DNA from: Candidatus Caenarcanum bioreactoricola
Lineage (GTDB): Bacteria > Cyanobacteriota > Vampirovibrionia > Caenarcaniphilales > Caenarcanaceae
Length of the DNA stretch: 43,356 nt
Direction of reading: 5' to 3'
NCBI GenBank assembly: GCA_001899385.1
Contig: MOYB01000005.1
Coordinates: 95,140 to 138,495 of the forward strand
Shown: piece after piece, positions 1 through 8,449 of the stretch
How positions within the stretch are numbered: the stretch's first letter is position 1
Layout: each line of letters starts with the position of its first letter
Position numbers and translations under genes: made by a program
The notes under the pieces: model-generated
The model's database searches: none
Seen by the model: the letters and a program-made list of their open reading frames with translations, nothing else
Told to the model about the DNA's origin: nothing

Positions 1-25
1 GGATTTTGAGGGGGAGTAAGGGAGG
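1..25. repeat. Edge fragment of a GC-rich dispersed repeat
   Basis: The first 25 bases are a G-rich tract in an otherwise AT-rich window. Read on the minus strand it contains CCCTTACTCCC, which also occurs at the extreme right end of the window. Its composition matches the palindromic elements at 11366-11575 and 15541-15668. I read it as a truncated repeat copy at a contig boundary; the full unit cannot be seen. Confidence 0.45.
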
Positions 26-82
26 AATAGGTTTTCTTTTTCTAAAATTAGCTATAGAAATTCTTTCTGGAAGTACTGCCAT
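1..82 (-). CDS. Partial ORF of unknown function, open at the left edge
   Basis: An ATG at 82 on the minus strand opens 27 codons without a stop up to the window edge. The peptide begins MAVLPERISIANFRKRK and then enters proline/leucine codons supplied by the GC-rich repeat. It lies 39 bases downstream of the phosphopantetheinyl transferase gene on the same strand, so it could be the next gene of the exbD-argS operon. No Shine-Dalgarno sequence is visible and nothing in the peptide is recognisable. It may be a real N-terminus or a chance ORF running into the repeat. Confidence 0.25.
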   Translation of the reverse strand, partial: MAVLPERISIANFRKRKPIPPLLPLKI

Positions 83-121
83 TTTATTTTTTTAGTAGTT
101 TGCAATATTATAATATACGCT

Positions 122-634
122 TTACATTTTGTAAATTTTAATAGCACAACTAAAATAAAAATCTTTTAAATCTAGGCATAAATATTCAAAAATAATCTCT
201 GAATTATTTGATTTAAAGCTTGCAAGCTCAGAATTCTTTATTATATAATTTTTTATTATTGTATTATTATTTTGAGGATTTGCTTTAAAAAGCGCTTCTT
301 TTATTGTCCAAATTTTAAGTGTATCAAAATCTTTTACAACTTCTTTTTCTTCTAAGTTTATAATTCTGTTTCGTAGTTTTTTAGAATAATTCCTTTGTTT
401 AAATTCAAGATCTATACCTACTCCATTAAAACCTTGTATTTTTAATAAAACAAATATCTCTTTAGAATGTGAAATAGAAATTTCTTTATTAGGAAAAGAT
501 AAATTTTCTTTAAATCCTAAATCAGCAAAAGCTTTTTCTCGAAGACTTAAATCTCCAAAATAAAAATTCATAGATGATTGGATATTATATTTAAGACTTA
601 TTTTTTCTAACCAATCTTTAATTAATTTCTCCAT
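122..634 (-). CDS. 4'-phosphopantetheinyl transferase (Sfp/AcpT-like)
   Basis: This 170-residue protein carries the family signature: GVGIDLE in the middle and, about 35 residues later, WTIKEALFKA, matching the (F/W)xxKE(A/S)xxK motif that binds Mg2+ and CoA. A short SISHS segment precedes them, as in Sfp-type enzymes. The family transfers the phosphopantetheine arm of CoA to a serine of acyl or peptidyl carrier proteins, activating fatty-acid or secondary-metabolite synthases. The length is between AcpS (about 125) and Sfp (about 225), so it is a short single-copy-style version. The start lies 2 bases after the argS stop, indicating cotranscription. Which carrier protein it serves cannot be told from the window. 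Confidence 0.8.
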   Translation of the reverse strand: MEKLIKDWLEKISLKYNIQSSMNFYFGDLSLREKAFADLGFKENLSFPNKEISISHSKEIFVLLKIQGFNGVGIDLEFKQRNYSKKLRNRIINLEEKEVVKDFDTLKIWTIKEALFKANPQNNNTIIKNYIIKNSELASFKSNNSEIIFEYLCLDLKDFYFSCAIKIYKM

Positions 635-636
635 GA

Positions 637-2313
637 TTACATAATTTCTGGAGCACTTATTAATAATATTTCAAGTCCATTTTTCATTACATTTCTGAAA
701 GCCTGAATTAAACATAATCTAGCTAAACTTAAATTTTTATTTTCTGGATTAATCGCCTTACATGGTGCATAAAAAGAATGAAAAAGTCCTGCTATTTCAC
801 TTAAATAATTTAAAAGATTACAAGGATTTAGGTTTTTTGCAGAATTGTATAGTTCTTGGTTAAAGAATTCAAGCCTTAAAAGTAAATTTTTACTTGCAAT
901 TAATTCATTTTCATTTATATTTATAAAAGCAAAAGTTAAATTATTTATATCTTTAGAAAATTCTTCTAATTCTGTTAAAGAAGTAAAAGCTTTTTCCCCT
1001 TTAAAATTATCTTCAAAAGCTCTTCTTAAAATGCCAGAAGCTCTTGCAAATGCATATTGAAGATAAAATACAGGATTTGAATCATCTTTTTTCTTTACTA
1101 AATTTACATCAAATATAAGTCTATTATTTACATGTGTATTTAACATCGTTGTCCTGAAAGCATCTGCTCCTACTTCTTCAAGTACTTCTTCAACTGTAAT
1201 TAAAGTACCACTTCTTTTAGACATTTTTACTTCTTCATTATCTTTAAAAAGACTTACTAGCTGAAGGAAAAGTACTGTTAAATTTTCTGGATTTTTGTTA
1301 AGTGCTTTTAATCCAAGTTTTAAACTTACATCTTGTCCTTGATGATCTGCCCCCCAAAGATTAATGAGTTTTTCTGCTCTTGCAAATTTATGTTTATGAT
1401 AAGCTAAATCACCCATTAAATATGTAGCTTTTTGATTTTCAGATTTTATTAAAACTCTATCTCTTTGATCTCCTAATTTTATTGCGTTTAACCAAGTAGC
1501 ACCGTCTTTTTCATAGACTAAGTCATTGTTTTTAAGTTCTTGAAGTGTTTGATCTAAAATACCAGAATCATGAATTTCTTGTTTTTCACTTATCCATGAA
1601 TCAAATTCAACTTTACAAGCTTTTAAAATTTGTTTTTGTTTTTCTAAAATCTTTTCTTTTACTTGTATTGTTATTTCTTCTTCTGAAAGCCCAGCAGATA
1701 AATCTACAACATATTTTTCGATTAATTCTTTAGGATATTCATCTTCATTAGAACTTTCTTTTCCAAAATAAATAGTTGATGCAGATCTTCCAAGTTTAAG
1801 CATTTGTTCCCCTGCATCATTTATATAAAATTCACTTAAAACATTATGACCTAAAGCTTTAAAAATACTTACTAAAGCACTTCCTAAAACTGCACCTCTT
1901 CCATGTCCTAAATGTAAATCTCCTGTGGGATTAGCAGAAACATATTCAATTAAAATTTGTTGTTTTTCTTCAGATGGGACTTTTTCTATAATATTATTAT
2001 CTTGAAATTTTAAAAGTATTTCTGCAAAGGCTTTTTCTTTTAATTTAAAATTTATAAAACCAGGTGCAACAAAATTAACTTCTGCTATATCTTTCAATGA
2101 TTCTTTTAATTCATTACAAAGATTTTCAGCTATTTTAAGAGGAGATTGTTTAAGGGTTTTTGCAAAAATTAAAGGTGCTGTTGTACAAAGATCCCCATAA
2201 TTATAATTATTTGGAATTTCAAGATTTATAGAATTTTCATTTGGGATTTCTATAGAATAAATTTTTATTAAAGCTTGTTTTATTAAGGTTTTTAATTTTT
2301 TATGAAAAGACAT
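637..2313 (-). CDS. argS: Arginyl-tRNA synthetase
   Basis: Class I aminoacyl-tRNA synthetase of 558 residues, normal for bacterial ArgRS. It charges tRNA-Arg with arginine in the cytoplasm. The N-terminal additional domain contains NYGDLCTTAPL. The HIGH signature appears as HLGH (residues 134-137) within SANPTGDLHLGHGRG, and a KMSKRSGT loop is present further on, followed by GADAFR and the alpha-helical anticodon-binding C-terminus. It is preceded by exbD on the same strand after 44 bases and followed almost immediately by the phosphopantetheinyl transferase gene. Confidence 0.97.
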   Translation of the reverse strand: MSFHKKLKTLIKQALIKIYSIEIPNENSINLEIPNNYNYGDLCTTAPLIFAKTLKQSPLKIAENLCNELKESLKDIAEVNFVAPGFINFKLKEKAFAEILLKFQDNNIIEKVPSEEKQQILIEYVSANPTGDLHLGHGRGAVLGSALVSIFKALGHNVLSEFYINDAGEQMLKLGRSASTIYFGKESSNEDEYPKELIEKYVVDLSAGLSEEEITIQVKEKILEKQKQILKACKVEFDSWISEKQEIHDSGILDQTLQELKNNDLVYEKDGATWLNAIKLGDQRDRVLIKSENQKATYLMGDLAYHKHKFARAEKLINLWGADHQGQDVSLKLGLKALNKNPENLTVLFLQLVSLFKDNEEVKMSKRSGTLITVEEVLEEVGADAFRTTMLNTHVNNRLIFDVNLVKKKDDSNPVFYLQYAFARASGILRRAFEDNFKGEKAFTSLTELEEFSKDINNLTFAFININENELIASKNLLLRLEFFNQELYNSAKNLNPCNLLNYLSEIAGLFHSFYAPCKAINPENKNLSLARLCLIQAFRNVMKNGLEILLISAPEIM

Positions 2314-2357
2314 TTATATAGTTATTAAAGTATTTTAAAAATTATAACTTAAAATAA

Positions 2358-2849
2358 TTAATTAACTGCAGGCTTAACTGTAACAAGAATTAATTGACCT
2401 ATTAAGCCATTTTCTTTAGCTTTAGCAACTGCATCATAAACTGAAACAACTCTACCGTGTGTAGTTAAATCATCTGCTTTTAATTTTATTTTAGGTTTTT
2501 CATTTTCAGGAGTATCTTTAGAAACACCGCTTTTTTCAAGAATCTTTTGATAAAGTTTTTCAGAAATGCCTTCTGTTTTATCTTCTGCATTAGCAATTAT
2601 TTCACCATTTAAAGCAATAGCGCCATCTTTATTTATTTCAATAAGAATAGATTTTGCTTTATCAATTCCTTTTGAATTTGAAGAAGAAGTTGCAGATGGT
2701 GGATTTACTTTTAAAGAGGTTTGATCATCTAACAAAGGTGCTACAAGAATCATTATTACAAGTAAAACAAGAAATACATCTGTTAAAGGAGTTATATTTA
2801 TTTCGTTAAATTGATGTCTACGATTATTTGATGAAGATGAAAATCCCAT
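2358..2849 (-). CDS. exbD: ExbD/TolR-family biopolymer transport protein
   Basis: 163 residues with a basic cytoplasmic N-terminus, one transmembrane segment at about residues 20-42 and a periplasmic C-terminal domain. The start of the membrane helix reads INITPLTDVFLVLL; Asp24 corresponds to the conserved proton-path aspartate of ExbD/TolR. These proteins work with an ExbB/TolQ-type channel to pass proton-motive-force energy to the outer membrane or to the Tol-Pal system. No exbB or tonB is in the window; the gene instead heads the argS operon. A Ser/Asn-rich linker follows the helix. An AGAGGTAG Shine-Dalgarno lies just upstream of ATG 2849. ExbD versus TolR cannot be decided from one gene. 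Confidence 0.85.
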   Translation of the reverse strand: MGFSSSSNNRRHQFNEINITPLTDVFLVLLVIMILVAPLLDDQTSLKVNPPSATSSSNSKGIDKAKSILIEINKDGAIALNGEIIANAEDKTEGISEKLYQKILEKSGVSKDTPENEKPKIKLKADDLTTHGRVVSVYDAVAKAKENGLIGQLILVTVKPAVN

Positions 2850-2936
2850 TATACTACCTCTGAAAATTATAATTTTAACTTAAAAAAGTGATTTGATAAA
2901 GTATTTTATGTAAATAACTTTTGGAGATTAAAAACT

Positions 2937-3197
2937 ATGAATTTTTTCGTTGATAAACTTGATACTAATAAAAATAATAAAATTGAGGCATTAGAAGTTA
3001 TAGAATTTATAATTTCATTTTTAAAAATACTAGGAAATGTTTTAATGAAAGTTAATCCTTTTAATGGAACTTCTTGGACAATATTTTTATTTGAATTAAT
3101 AAAAGCTTTATTTAGTTGGGGCTTTGATTCTTCAAATGAAAAGATCAATAATGATGAACTTGCAGAAAATTTAAAGACTGAAATAAATAAAATCTAA
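2937..3197 (+). CDS. Small EF-hand protein, first of a three-gene operon
   Basis: 86 residues, not assigned to a named family. Residues 9-20 read DTNKNNKIEALE, a textbook EF-hand/dockerin-type Ca2+ loop with D, N, N, I and E at positions 1, 3, 5, 8 and 12. Only one loop is present. A hydrophobic stretch follows (about residues 23-60) with amphipathic segments that may associate with the membrane, and the C-terminus is acidic. GGAG at 2922-2925 lies 12 bases before the ATG. The stop overlaps the start of the next gene by one base (TAATG), so translation is probably coupled. Function unknown. Confidence 0.6.
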   Translation: MNFFVDKLDTNKNNKIEALEVIEFIISFLKILGNVLMKVNPFNGTSWTIFLFELIKALFSWGFDSSNEKINNDELAENLKTEINKI

Positions 3198-3499
3198 TGA
3201 AAAAAATATTTTTTATATTAATTTTAATTTTTTTATTTCAGTTTAGAGCAGAGGCTTTTAAATTGAAATTCTTTGGATTTAAAGCAAATAATTCTGTTGT
3301 AGAAAATCCTTGTAAAGAAGAAATTGAAACTTTTTATAAATTAACTGAACTTTTTCTTAAAGATAATTTACCTTATGAAACAAGAGAAATAGAACTAAGA
3401 AATCGTGAACTTAATTTTGAAATAAAGAAAAAAGAGCTTATAAATTGCATAGATCTTTGCACTGATAACAGAAATTGTTTTAAGGAGTGTTTAAAATGA
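3197..3499 (+). CDS. Small secreted Cys-containing protein, unknown function
   Basis: 100 residues. The N-terminus (MKKIFFILILIFLFQFRAEA) is a classical Sec signal peptide with a likely cut after AEA at about residue 20. The mature part is charged and helical, with a cysteine near residue 39 and a C-terminal cluster CIDLCTDNRNCFKEC with spacing suited to disulfides. The start overlaps the preceding stop and the end overlaps the next start (ATGA), so the three genes form one tightly coupled unit. I do not recognise the family. Middle position between an EF-hand protein and a membrane coiled-coil protein suggests an envelope-associated role. Confidence 0.6.
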   Translation: MKKIFFILILIFLFQFRAEAFKLKFFGFKANNSVVENPCKEEIETFYKLTELFLKDNLPYETREIELRNRELNFEIKKKELINCIDLCTDNRNCFKECLK

Positions 3500-3777
3500 A
3501 ACAAGAAACAATAAAAGTAGATTTAAAAGAATATTTTGAATTAAGATTTAAGAGTTTAGAGGAAACTCTTGGACGAATAGAAGATCGTTTAAATCAAAAT
3601 AACAAAGAATTAAAGGAAAAAATAGAGAAATTAGAAACAAGATATAATAAAGACTTTAAAGAAGTACAAAAAATTGATTTTAAAGTAAACTTTTCAATAT
3701 TTGTTTCTGTTTTAGCGCTTGTTCTTTGTGGTTTTAAATTACTTCTTGAAAGTTTAAAAATCTTTGGTATTGTTTAA
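3496..3777 (+). CDS. Coiled-coil protein with C-terminal membrane anchor (XhlA-like layout)
   Basis: 93 residues from ATG 3496, chosen over the in-frame GTG at 3487 because AAGGAG at 3482-3487 sits at a proper distance from the ATG and the ATG overlaps the preceding TGA. The first 60 residues are a charged heptad-like coiled coil (around SLEETLGRIEDRL and KLETRYNKDF). Residues about 66-87 form one hydrophobic transmembrane helix. The layout resembles XhlA-type phage or bacteriocin lysis accessory proteins, but similarity by eye is to the architecture, not to a diagnostic motif. A plain structural membrane protein is equally possible. Confidence 0.55.
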   Translation: MKQETIKVDLKEYFELRFKSLEETLGRIEDRLNQNNKELKEKIEKLETRYNKDFKEVQKIDFKVNFSIFVSVLALVLCGFKLLLESLKIFGIV

Positions 3778-3802
3778 TACTAATATTTTTATTTTATAAA
3801 TA

Positions 3803-3841
3803 AATTAGGGAGTTTTTAATAGAAATTTCCTAATTTTTTTT
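3803..3841 (+). terminator. Rho-independent terminator
   Basis: Inverted repeat AATTAGGGA (3803-3811) pairs with TTTCCTAATT (3826-3835) in a 9-bp stem with one G-T pair, followed directly by a run of eight T residues (3834-3841). It lies 26 bases after the coiled-coil gene and ends the three-gene operon. Confidence 0.75.
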
Positions 3842-3902
3842 GATTAATAAATATAAAATTAATAGTATTATTTATAAAACTTATTTACATAGTTAAAATA
3901 AA

Positions 3903-4337
3903 ATGGAAAAGATTTCTTTAAAAGAAAAAGCTATTGAATTTTACAATTCAGGCTACTCTTGTTCAGAATCAATCATTAAAGCAATAAAAGAACAAGATTT
4001 AATTAATGAAAATATAAATATTGAAATTCTAAATAAAATTGCTTCAGCTTTTTCTGGTGGAATAGGTTATAGTGGTTGTTTATGTGGAGCTGTTGCTGCT
4101 TCTGAAATAAGCTTAGGTTTACTTTTCGGAAGAAAAAATAAAACAGATAATACTGAAATTAAAGATATTTCAAAAAATTTTATTGATGAATTTAAAAAGA
4201 GAAGAAAAGCTACTTGTTGTAAAGCTTTATCTGCAGGTTATGAGTTCAACTCTCCTGAAAGACGAACAAATTGTGCTTCTATTGTAGGCGATGCTGGTGA
4301 AATTTTAGAAAGAATTATTTATTCAAATCAAAAATAA
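3903..4337 (+). CDS. C_GCAxxG_C_C family redox-type protein
   Basis: 144 residues with the spaced cysteine/glycine pattern of the C_GCAxxG_C_C family: GYSCSES near the N-terminus, SGCLCGAVAASE in the middle, CCKAL and then NCASIVGDAGE toward the C-terminus. Members are small soluble proteins thought to carry redox-active or metal-binding cysteines; their biochemical role is not established. It is preceded by the terminator at 3803-3841, so it is a separate transcription unit, and it converges with the thioredoxin-like gene on the other strand. No signal peptide is present, so it should be cytoplasmic. Confidence 0.75.
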   Translation: MEKISLKEKAIEFYNSGYSCSESIIKAIKEQDLINENINIEILNKIASAFSGGIGYSGCLCGAVAASEISLGLLFGRKNKTDNTEIKDISKNFIDEFKKRRKATCCKALSAGYEFNSPERRTNCASIVGDAGEILERIIYSNQK

Positions 4338-4350
4338 ATTTCTTAATAAT

Positions 4351-4866
4351 TTACCAAGGACAATCAATCATTTTTGCAAGTTTTTCGAGATCTTTTAATC
4401 CTTCTCTTTTTATACCTAGTGTGTTCCCTAAATACCAAGTTGGATAATATTTAATATTTCTAAGCGGACAAGTAAAAGCACTTGAATCACAATTAATATA
4501 TATTTTTAGTCTTTTTAATTCTTCTACATCATCTCCAAAGTATTTTAATTGCTGTTTACAGGCTTCACAATTAGGCTTTTCAGAAGTGAATAATAAAACC
4601 CCCTTTTCACTCATACATTTAAGCAATTCTTTTCTTTTTTCTTTTATAACTGCAATTTGAGCTTGCATTTTTGCTTCTTCAATCTTTTCTTCATCTGCTA
4701 ATTGCTTTTTCTTTACTTCAAGTGTCTCAAATTCAACTGCTGATATAGGAGTTTTATCTTTTTTTGGATCTTCTAATTTCCAATTACTTTTAATTAAAGT
4801 ATCTGCATTTACTAAACATGATAATAAAAACAAAAATAAAAATATTAAAATAATAATTTTTTTCAT
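4351..4866 (-). CDS. Exported thioredoxin-like protein (VKOR-associated Trx type)
   Basis: 171 residues. A signal sequence with a possible lipobox (FLLSC near residue 17) directs it to the periplasm or membrane. A charged helical linker (about 45-85) precedes a thioredoxin-fold domain with the active-site CEAC and the later cis-Pro region YYPTWYLGN, plus further cysteines in NCDSSAFTCP and at IDCPW. The arrangement resembles the Trx domain fused to cyanobacterial VKOR, suggesting a partner for disulfide formation in the envelope. The start lies 8 bases after the rpoB stop, so it is probably transcribed with rpoB. No VKOR or DsbB gene is in the window. Confidence 0.7.
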   Translation of the reverse strand: MKKIIILIFLFLFLLSCLVNADTLIKSNWKLEDPKKDKTPISAVEFETLEVKKKQLADEEKIEEAKMQAQIAVIKEKRKELLKCMSEKGVLLFTSEKPNCEACKQQLKYFGDDVEELKRLKIYINCDSSAFTCPLRNIKYYPTWYLGNTLGIKREGLKDLEKLAKMIDCPW

Positions 4867-4874
4867 ATTACGCT

Positions 4875-7800
4875 TTACTCTTGTTCATAATTAACATTGC
4901 TGCCTACTATTGATGAAAATAAAGGATCTCCTTTTGGTAATTCTTTTGAAAAACCTTCTGGACTTATTTCACCAAGTATATCAGCTGTTCTATCATAAAT
5001 ATCAGACAATACACTTCCTTCATTCATTTTAACATCAACTTCATGTGTACCAGATTTATCTGTGCTTACAACTCTAACATCTAAACCTAATGATTGTAAT
5101 TCACAAACAAGTACTTTAAAAGATTCAGGCACACTTGGTGGAGGTAAAATTTGACCTTTTACTATTGCTTCATATACTTTGCTTCTTCCAATAACATTAT
5201 CTGATTTTACAGTTAACATTTCTTGAAGATTATATGCCGCTCCGTAAGCTTCTAATGCCCAACATTCCATTTCTCCAAGTCTTTGTCCTCCAAACTGAGC
5301 TTTACCTCCGAGTGGTTGTTGTGTAACTAAAGAGTAAGGTCCTGTTGAACGAGCATGCATCTTGTCATCAACAAGGTGAACAAGCTTTAACATATACATT
5401 CTGCCAACTGTTGCTGGTTGGTCAAATGGTTCACCTGTACGACCATCTATAAGATGAATTTTTCCATCGTCAGTTATCCAATCAAATCCAGTTTTTTCTT
5501 TTGCTTCTTTGATTTTTTCTTTAATAAGATTTGCTGATGCTTGTTCTCCAAATCTTTCATCAAATGGCATTAATTCATAACTTTCACCTAAAAGCCATCC
5601 AGCAAGTCCTAAAGTAGTTTCATAAATTTGTCCTACGTTCATACGACTAGGCACACCAAGAGGATTAAGCACTATATCTATAGGAGTTCCATCTGGTAAA
5701 AATGGCATATCTTCAACTGGCAAAATCTTAGAAACAATACCTTTGTTTCCGTGTCTTCCTGCCATTTTATCTCCTACACGCATTTTTCTTTTTTGTGCTA
5801 AATGAACTCTTACCATTTTATTTGCAACTGGTGGTAATTCGTCCCCTTTGTTTCTATCAAGCACATGCACTGATATAACCCGTCCACTTTCTCCATGCGG
5901 TACTCTAAGTGAATTATCTTTTACGTCTTTTGCTTTTTCTCCAAATATAGCTCTAAGTAATTTTTCTTCAGGAGGTTGTTCTGATTCTCCTTTTGGGGTG
6001 ATTTTTCCTACAAGTATGTCTCCTGATTTAACCATAGAACCAACTCTAACAATACCGTCTTCATCAAGATGTTTTAATGAATCTTCAGAAACATTAGGAA
6101 TTTCACGAGTAATTTCTTCTGGTCCTAATTTAGTGATTCTAGCGTCAATTTCAAACTTCTCAATGTGTATAGAAGTATAAACATCATCTTGTATAAGTTG
6201 TTCTGAAATTAAAATCGCGTCTTCAAAGTTATATCCTTCCCAAGGCATAAATGCCGCAAGCAAATTCTTTCCTAAAGCCAATTCACCATCTTGAGAAGAA
6301 GGACCGTCAGCAAGTACTTGTCCTGCTTTTACTTCTTCATTTAAACCAACTATTGGTCTTTGATTAACACAAGTATCTTGGTTACTTCTTAAAAATTTAC
6401 TTAAAGCATATTTATTAGTTTTAGTTTCATTTTTATATTGTATCTCGATTTCTTTACTTGAAATACTAACAATTTTGCCATCTTTACGAGCAATACAACA
6501 CATTCCAGAATCTCTTGCAACTTGTCTTTCTAAACCTGTTCCAATTATAGGACGTTCAGCTTTAAGAAGAGGTACTGCTTGTCTTTGCATGTTCGCTCCC
6601 ATTAACGCTCGGTTAGCGTCATCATGTTCTAAGAAAGGTATAAGAGCTGTTCCTAAAGAAACTATTTGAACTGGGTTAACAGAAATAAAATCAACTTGCT
6701 CAGGAATTGCTCTTAAGAAATCTCCTTTATATCTTACAGGAACAAATTCTTCAATTATATTTCCTTTTTTATCTGTTTTTGTATCACCTGGTGCTATACG
6801 GAAAATATCTTCTTCTATTGCTGATAAATAAAATACTTCATCAGTAACTTTTCCTTCAACAACTTTTTTGTAAGGGGTTTCAAGGAATCCAAAACTATTA
6901 ATTCTTGCAAAAGTTGCTAAGCTTCCTATCAATCCAGCATTAGGACCTTCAGGAGTTTCTACAGGACATATTCTTCCATAGTGTGAAGGATGAATATCTC
7001 TAACTGCAAATCCAGCTCTTTCTCTACTTAAACCACCAGGTCCAAGTGCTGAAATTCTTCTTTTATGTGTTAATTCAGCAAGAGGATTTGTTTGATCCAT
7101 GAACTGTGATAACTGACTTGAACCAAAAAATTCTTTTATAGCAGCAATTAATGGTTTAGGATTTAAAAGGCTTGATGGAGTAAGAGTTTCTGCATCAGCA
7201 AGAGTCATTCTTTCTCTTATAATTCTTTCAAGTCTATTTAATCCAACTCTAAATTGATCTCTAAGTAATTCTCCTACCGCTCTGATTCTTCTATTTCCTA
7301 AATGATCTATGTCATCAAGAATACCTATTTCATAATATAAACTAATAAGATAATCAACAGAAGCAACTAAATCTTCTCTTGTTAAAACAGTAATACTTTC
7401 ATGTGTATTAAGAGAAAGTTTATTATTAAGTTTATAACGACCTACTTTACCAAGATCATAACGTTTACTATCAAAAAATCTTGAATTTAAAGTTTGAAGA
7501 CCACCTTGAACACTAGGAGGTTCACCCGGTCTAAGTCTTTTATATAATTCAATAAGTGCTTGTTCTTTATTTTGTACAGGATCTTTTTCAAGAGTTTTTT
7601 CAAGAAATTCACCATGATGAAATAATTTAGGAATTTCTTCTCTTGAATAACCAAGACACATTAAAAAAGTAGTAACTGGAATTTTTCTGTTTTTATCTAT
7701 TTTTGCATATAAAATATCATTAGCATCTCCTTCGAGCTTTAACCATGAACCTCTTGAAGGAATAAGTGTTGCGTTGAAAATTCTTTTTCCATTTAAATCA

Positions 7801-8261
7801 ATTTCTTTTTTATAATAAATACCAGGGGAACGTGTAATTTGACTTACTACAACACGCTCTGCACCATTTACAATAAAAGTACCTTTTTCTGTCATCATCG
7901 GAATTTCACCGATAAACATTTTAGATTCTTTTACTTCTGCATTTTCTCTATCAACAAGTTTTATTTTTGCATAAAATTTCTTTGTATAACTTTGTTCATT
8001 ACTTCTTGCTTCAGCAGGAGTTTTTGCTTTTTTATCTTCTGTATGCTCTTCAAAGAAATAATCTTCATGCATAAAAGAAAGTTCAAGTCTTCCTGTATAG
8101 TCTTTAATTGGAGAAAAAGCTTTTAATTCTTCAGCTAACCCTTCTTTTAAAAACCATTCAAATGAATTTTTTTGAATTTCAGCAAGGTCAGGTAAAATAT
8201 TTAAACTCAGATTATCAGATTCAGTATAAAAAGGACGTATTCTGGCTTTAGATTTAGACAT
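4875..8261 (-). CDS. rpoB: RNA polymerase beta subunit
   Basis: 1128 residues from ATG 8261. The TTG at 8264 would add one residue, but AAGGA lies 7 bases before the ATG. It forms the catalytic core of RNA polymerase with beta-prime. The fork and rifampicin-pocket region is wild-type in appearance: [20 protein letters not shown], then [10 protein letters not shown] and [16 protein letters not shown]. The catalytic-side [14 protein letters not shown] and the C-terminal [10 protein letters not shown] are intact. The length is short for the family, lacking the large lineage insertions of proteobacterial beta and closer to cyanobacterial size. Unusually there is no rplL upstream and no rpoC downstream; the next gene on this strand is the thioredoxin-like protein. 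Confidence 0.99.
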   Translation of the reverse strand: MSKSKARIRPFYTESDNLSLNILPDLAEIQKNSFEWFLKEGLAEELKAFSPIKDYTGRLELSFMHEDYFFEEHTEDKKAKTPAEARSNEQSYTKKFYAKIKLVDRENAEVKESKMFIGEIPMMTEKGTFIVNGAERVVVSQITRSPGIYYKKEIDLNGKRIFNATLIPSRGSWLKLEGDANDILYAKIDKNRKIPVTTFLMCLGYSREEIPKLFHHGEFLEKTLEKDPVQNKEQALIELYKRLRPGEPPSVQGGLQTLNSRFFDSKRYDLGKVGRYKLNNKLSLNTHESITVLTREDLVASVDYLISLYYEIGILDDIDHLGNRRIRAVGELLRDQFRVGLNRLERIIRERMTLADAETLTPSSLLNPKPLIAAIKEFFGSSQLSQFMDQTNPLAELTHKRRISALGPGGLSRERAGFAVRDIHPSHYGRICPVETPEGPNAGLIGSLATFARINSFGFLETPYKKVVEGKVTDEVFYLSAIEEDIFRIAPGDTKTDKKGNIIEEFVPVRYKGDFLRAIPEQVDFISVNPVQIVSLGTALIPFLEHDDANRALMGANMQRQAVPLLKAERPIIGTGLERQVARDSGMCCIARKDGKIVSISSKEIEIQYKNETKTNKYALSKFLRSNQDTCVNQRPIVGLNEEVKAGQVLADGPSSQDGELALGKNLLAAFMPWEGYNFEDAILISEQLIQDDVYTSIHIEKFEIDARITKLGPEEITREIPNVSEDSLKHLDEDGIVRVGSMVKSGDILVGKITPKGESEQPPEEKLLRAIFGEKAKDVKDNSLRVPHGESGRVISVHVLDRNKGDELPPVANKMVRVHLAQKRKMRVGDKMAGRHGNKGIVSKILPVEDMPFLPDGTPIDIVLNPLGVPSRMNVGQIYETTLGLAGWLLGESYELMPFDERFGEQASANLIKEKIKEAKEKTGFDWITDDGKIHLIDGRTGEPFDQPATVGRMYMLKLVHLVDDKMHARSTGPYSLVTQQPLGGKAQFGGQRLGEMECWALEAYGAAYNLQEMLTVKSDNVIGRSKVYEAIVKGQILPPPSVPESFKVLVCELQSLGLDVRVVSTDKSGTHEVDVKMNEGSVLSDIYDRTADILGEISPEGFSKELPKGDPLFSSIVGSNVNYEQE

Positions 8262-8278
8262 CAAAGATTCCTTATTTA

Positions 8279-8308
8279 ATTATAACTTTATAAGTTTAAG
8301 ATGTTTAA
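8279..8308 (-). promoter_or_regulatory. Candidate rpoB promoter
   Basis: On the minus strand TTAAAC (8303-8308) is followed after 18 bases by a perfect TATAAT (8279-8284). The predicted transcription start is about 10 bases before the rpoB ATG's Shine-Dalgarno. The -35 match is modest, and the AT-rich background makes chance matches common. Confidence 0.4.
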
Positions 8309-8395
8309 TTTTAACAACAGAAGTTTTTTTTTACAAGGGGGTAGCTTAAAAGATAAGCCCTAATAATCTCATATTTTTATATGATATTTTTAAGA

Positions 8396-8423
8396 TTGTT
8401 TATGAAAAGGGAATAGTTATATT
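8396..8423 (+). promoter_or_regulatory. Candidate promoter of the Lys-rich protein gene
   Basis: TTGTTT (8396-8401), a 16-base spacer and TATATT (8418-8423) precede the ATG at 8450, with GAGG at 8440-8443 as ribosome binding site. The region 8265-8395 between the divergent rpoB and this gene is otherwise AT-rich, with a weak imperfect hairpin near 8335-8362. Confidence 0.45.
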
Positions 8424-8449
8424 AAAATTTCAACAACGAGGTTTCAAAA

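Noticed and set aside
2906-3148. Minus-strand ORF overlapping the EF-hand gene
   Set aside because: The plus-strand gene has a Shine-Dalgarno, an EF-hand motif and translational coupling; the antisense frame has none of these.
5848-6180. Plus-strand ORFs inside rpoB (also 6475-6669 and 7839-8126)
   Set aside because: Antisense shadows of rpoB codons; Ser/Cys-rich translations without start signals.
6900-7130. Rifampicin-resistance substitutions in rpoB
   Set aside because: The cluster region ([21 protein letters not shown]) has the usual sensitive-type residues.
8335-8362. Imperfect hairpin GGGGTAGCTTA/TAAGCCCTA between rpoB and the Lys-rich gene as terminator or attenuator
   Set aside because: The stem contains a bulge, no T-run follows, and it lies between divergent genes where a terminator is not needed.
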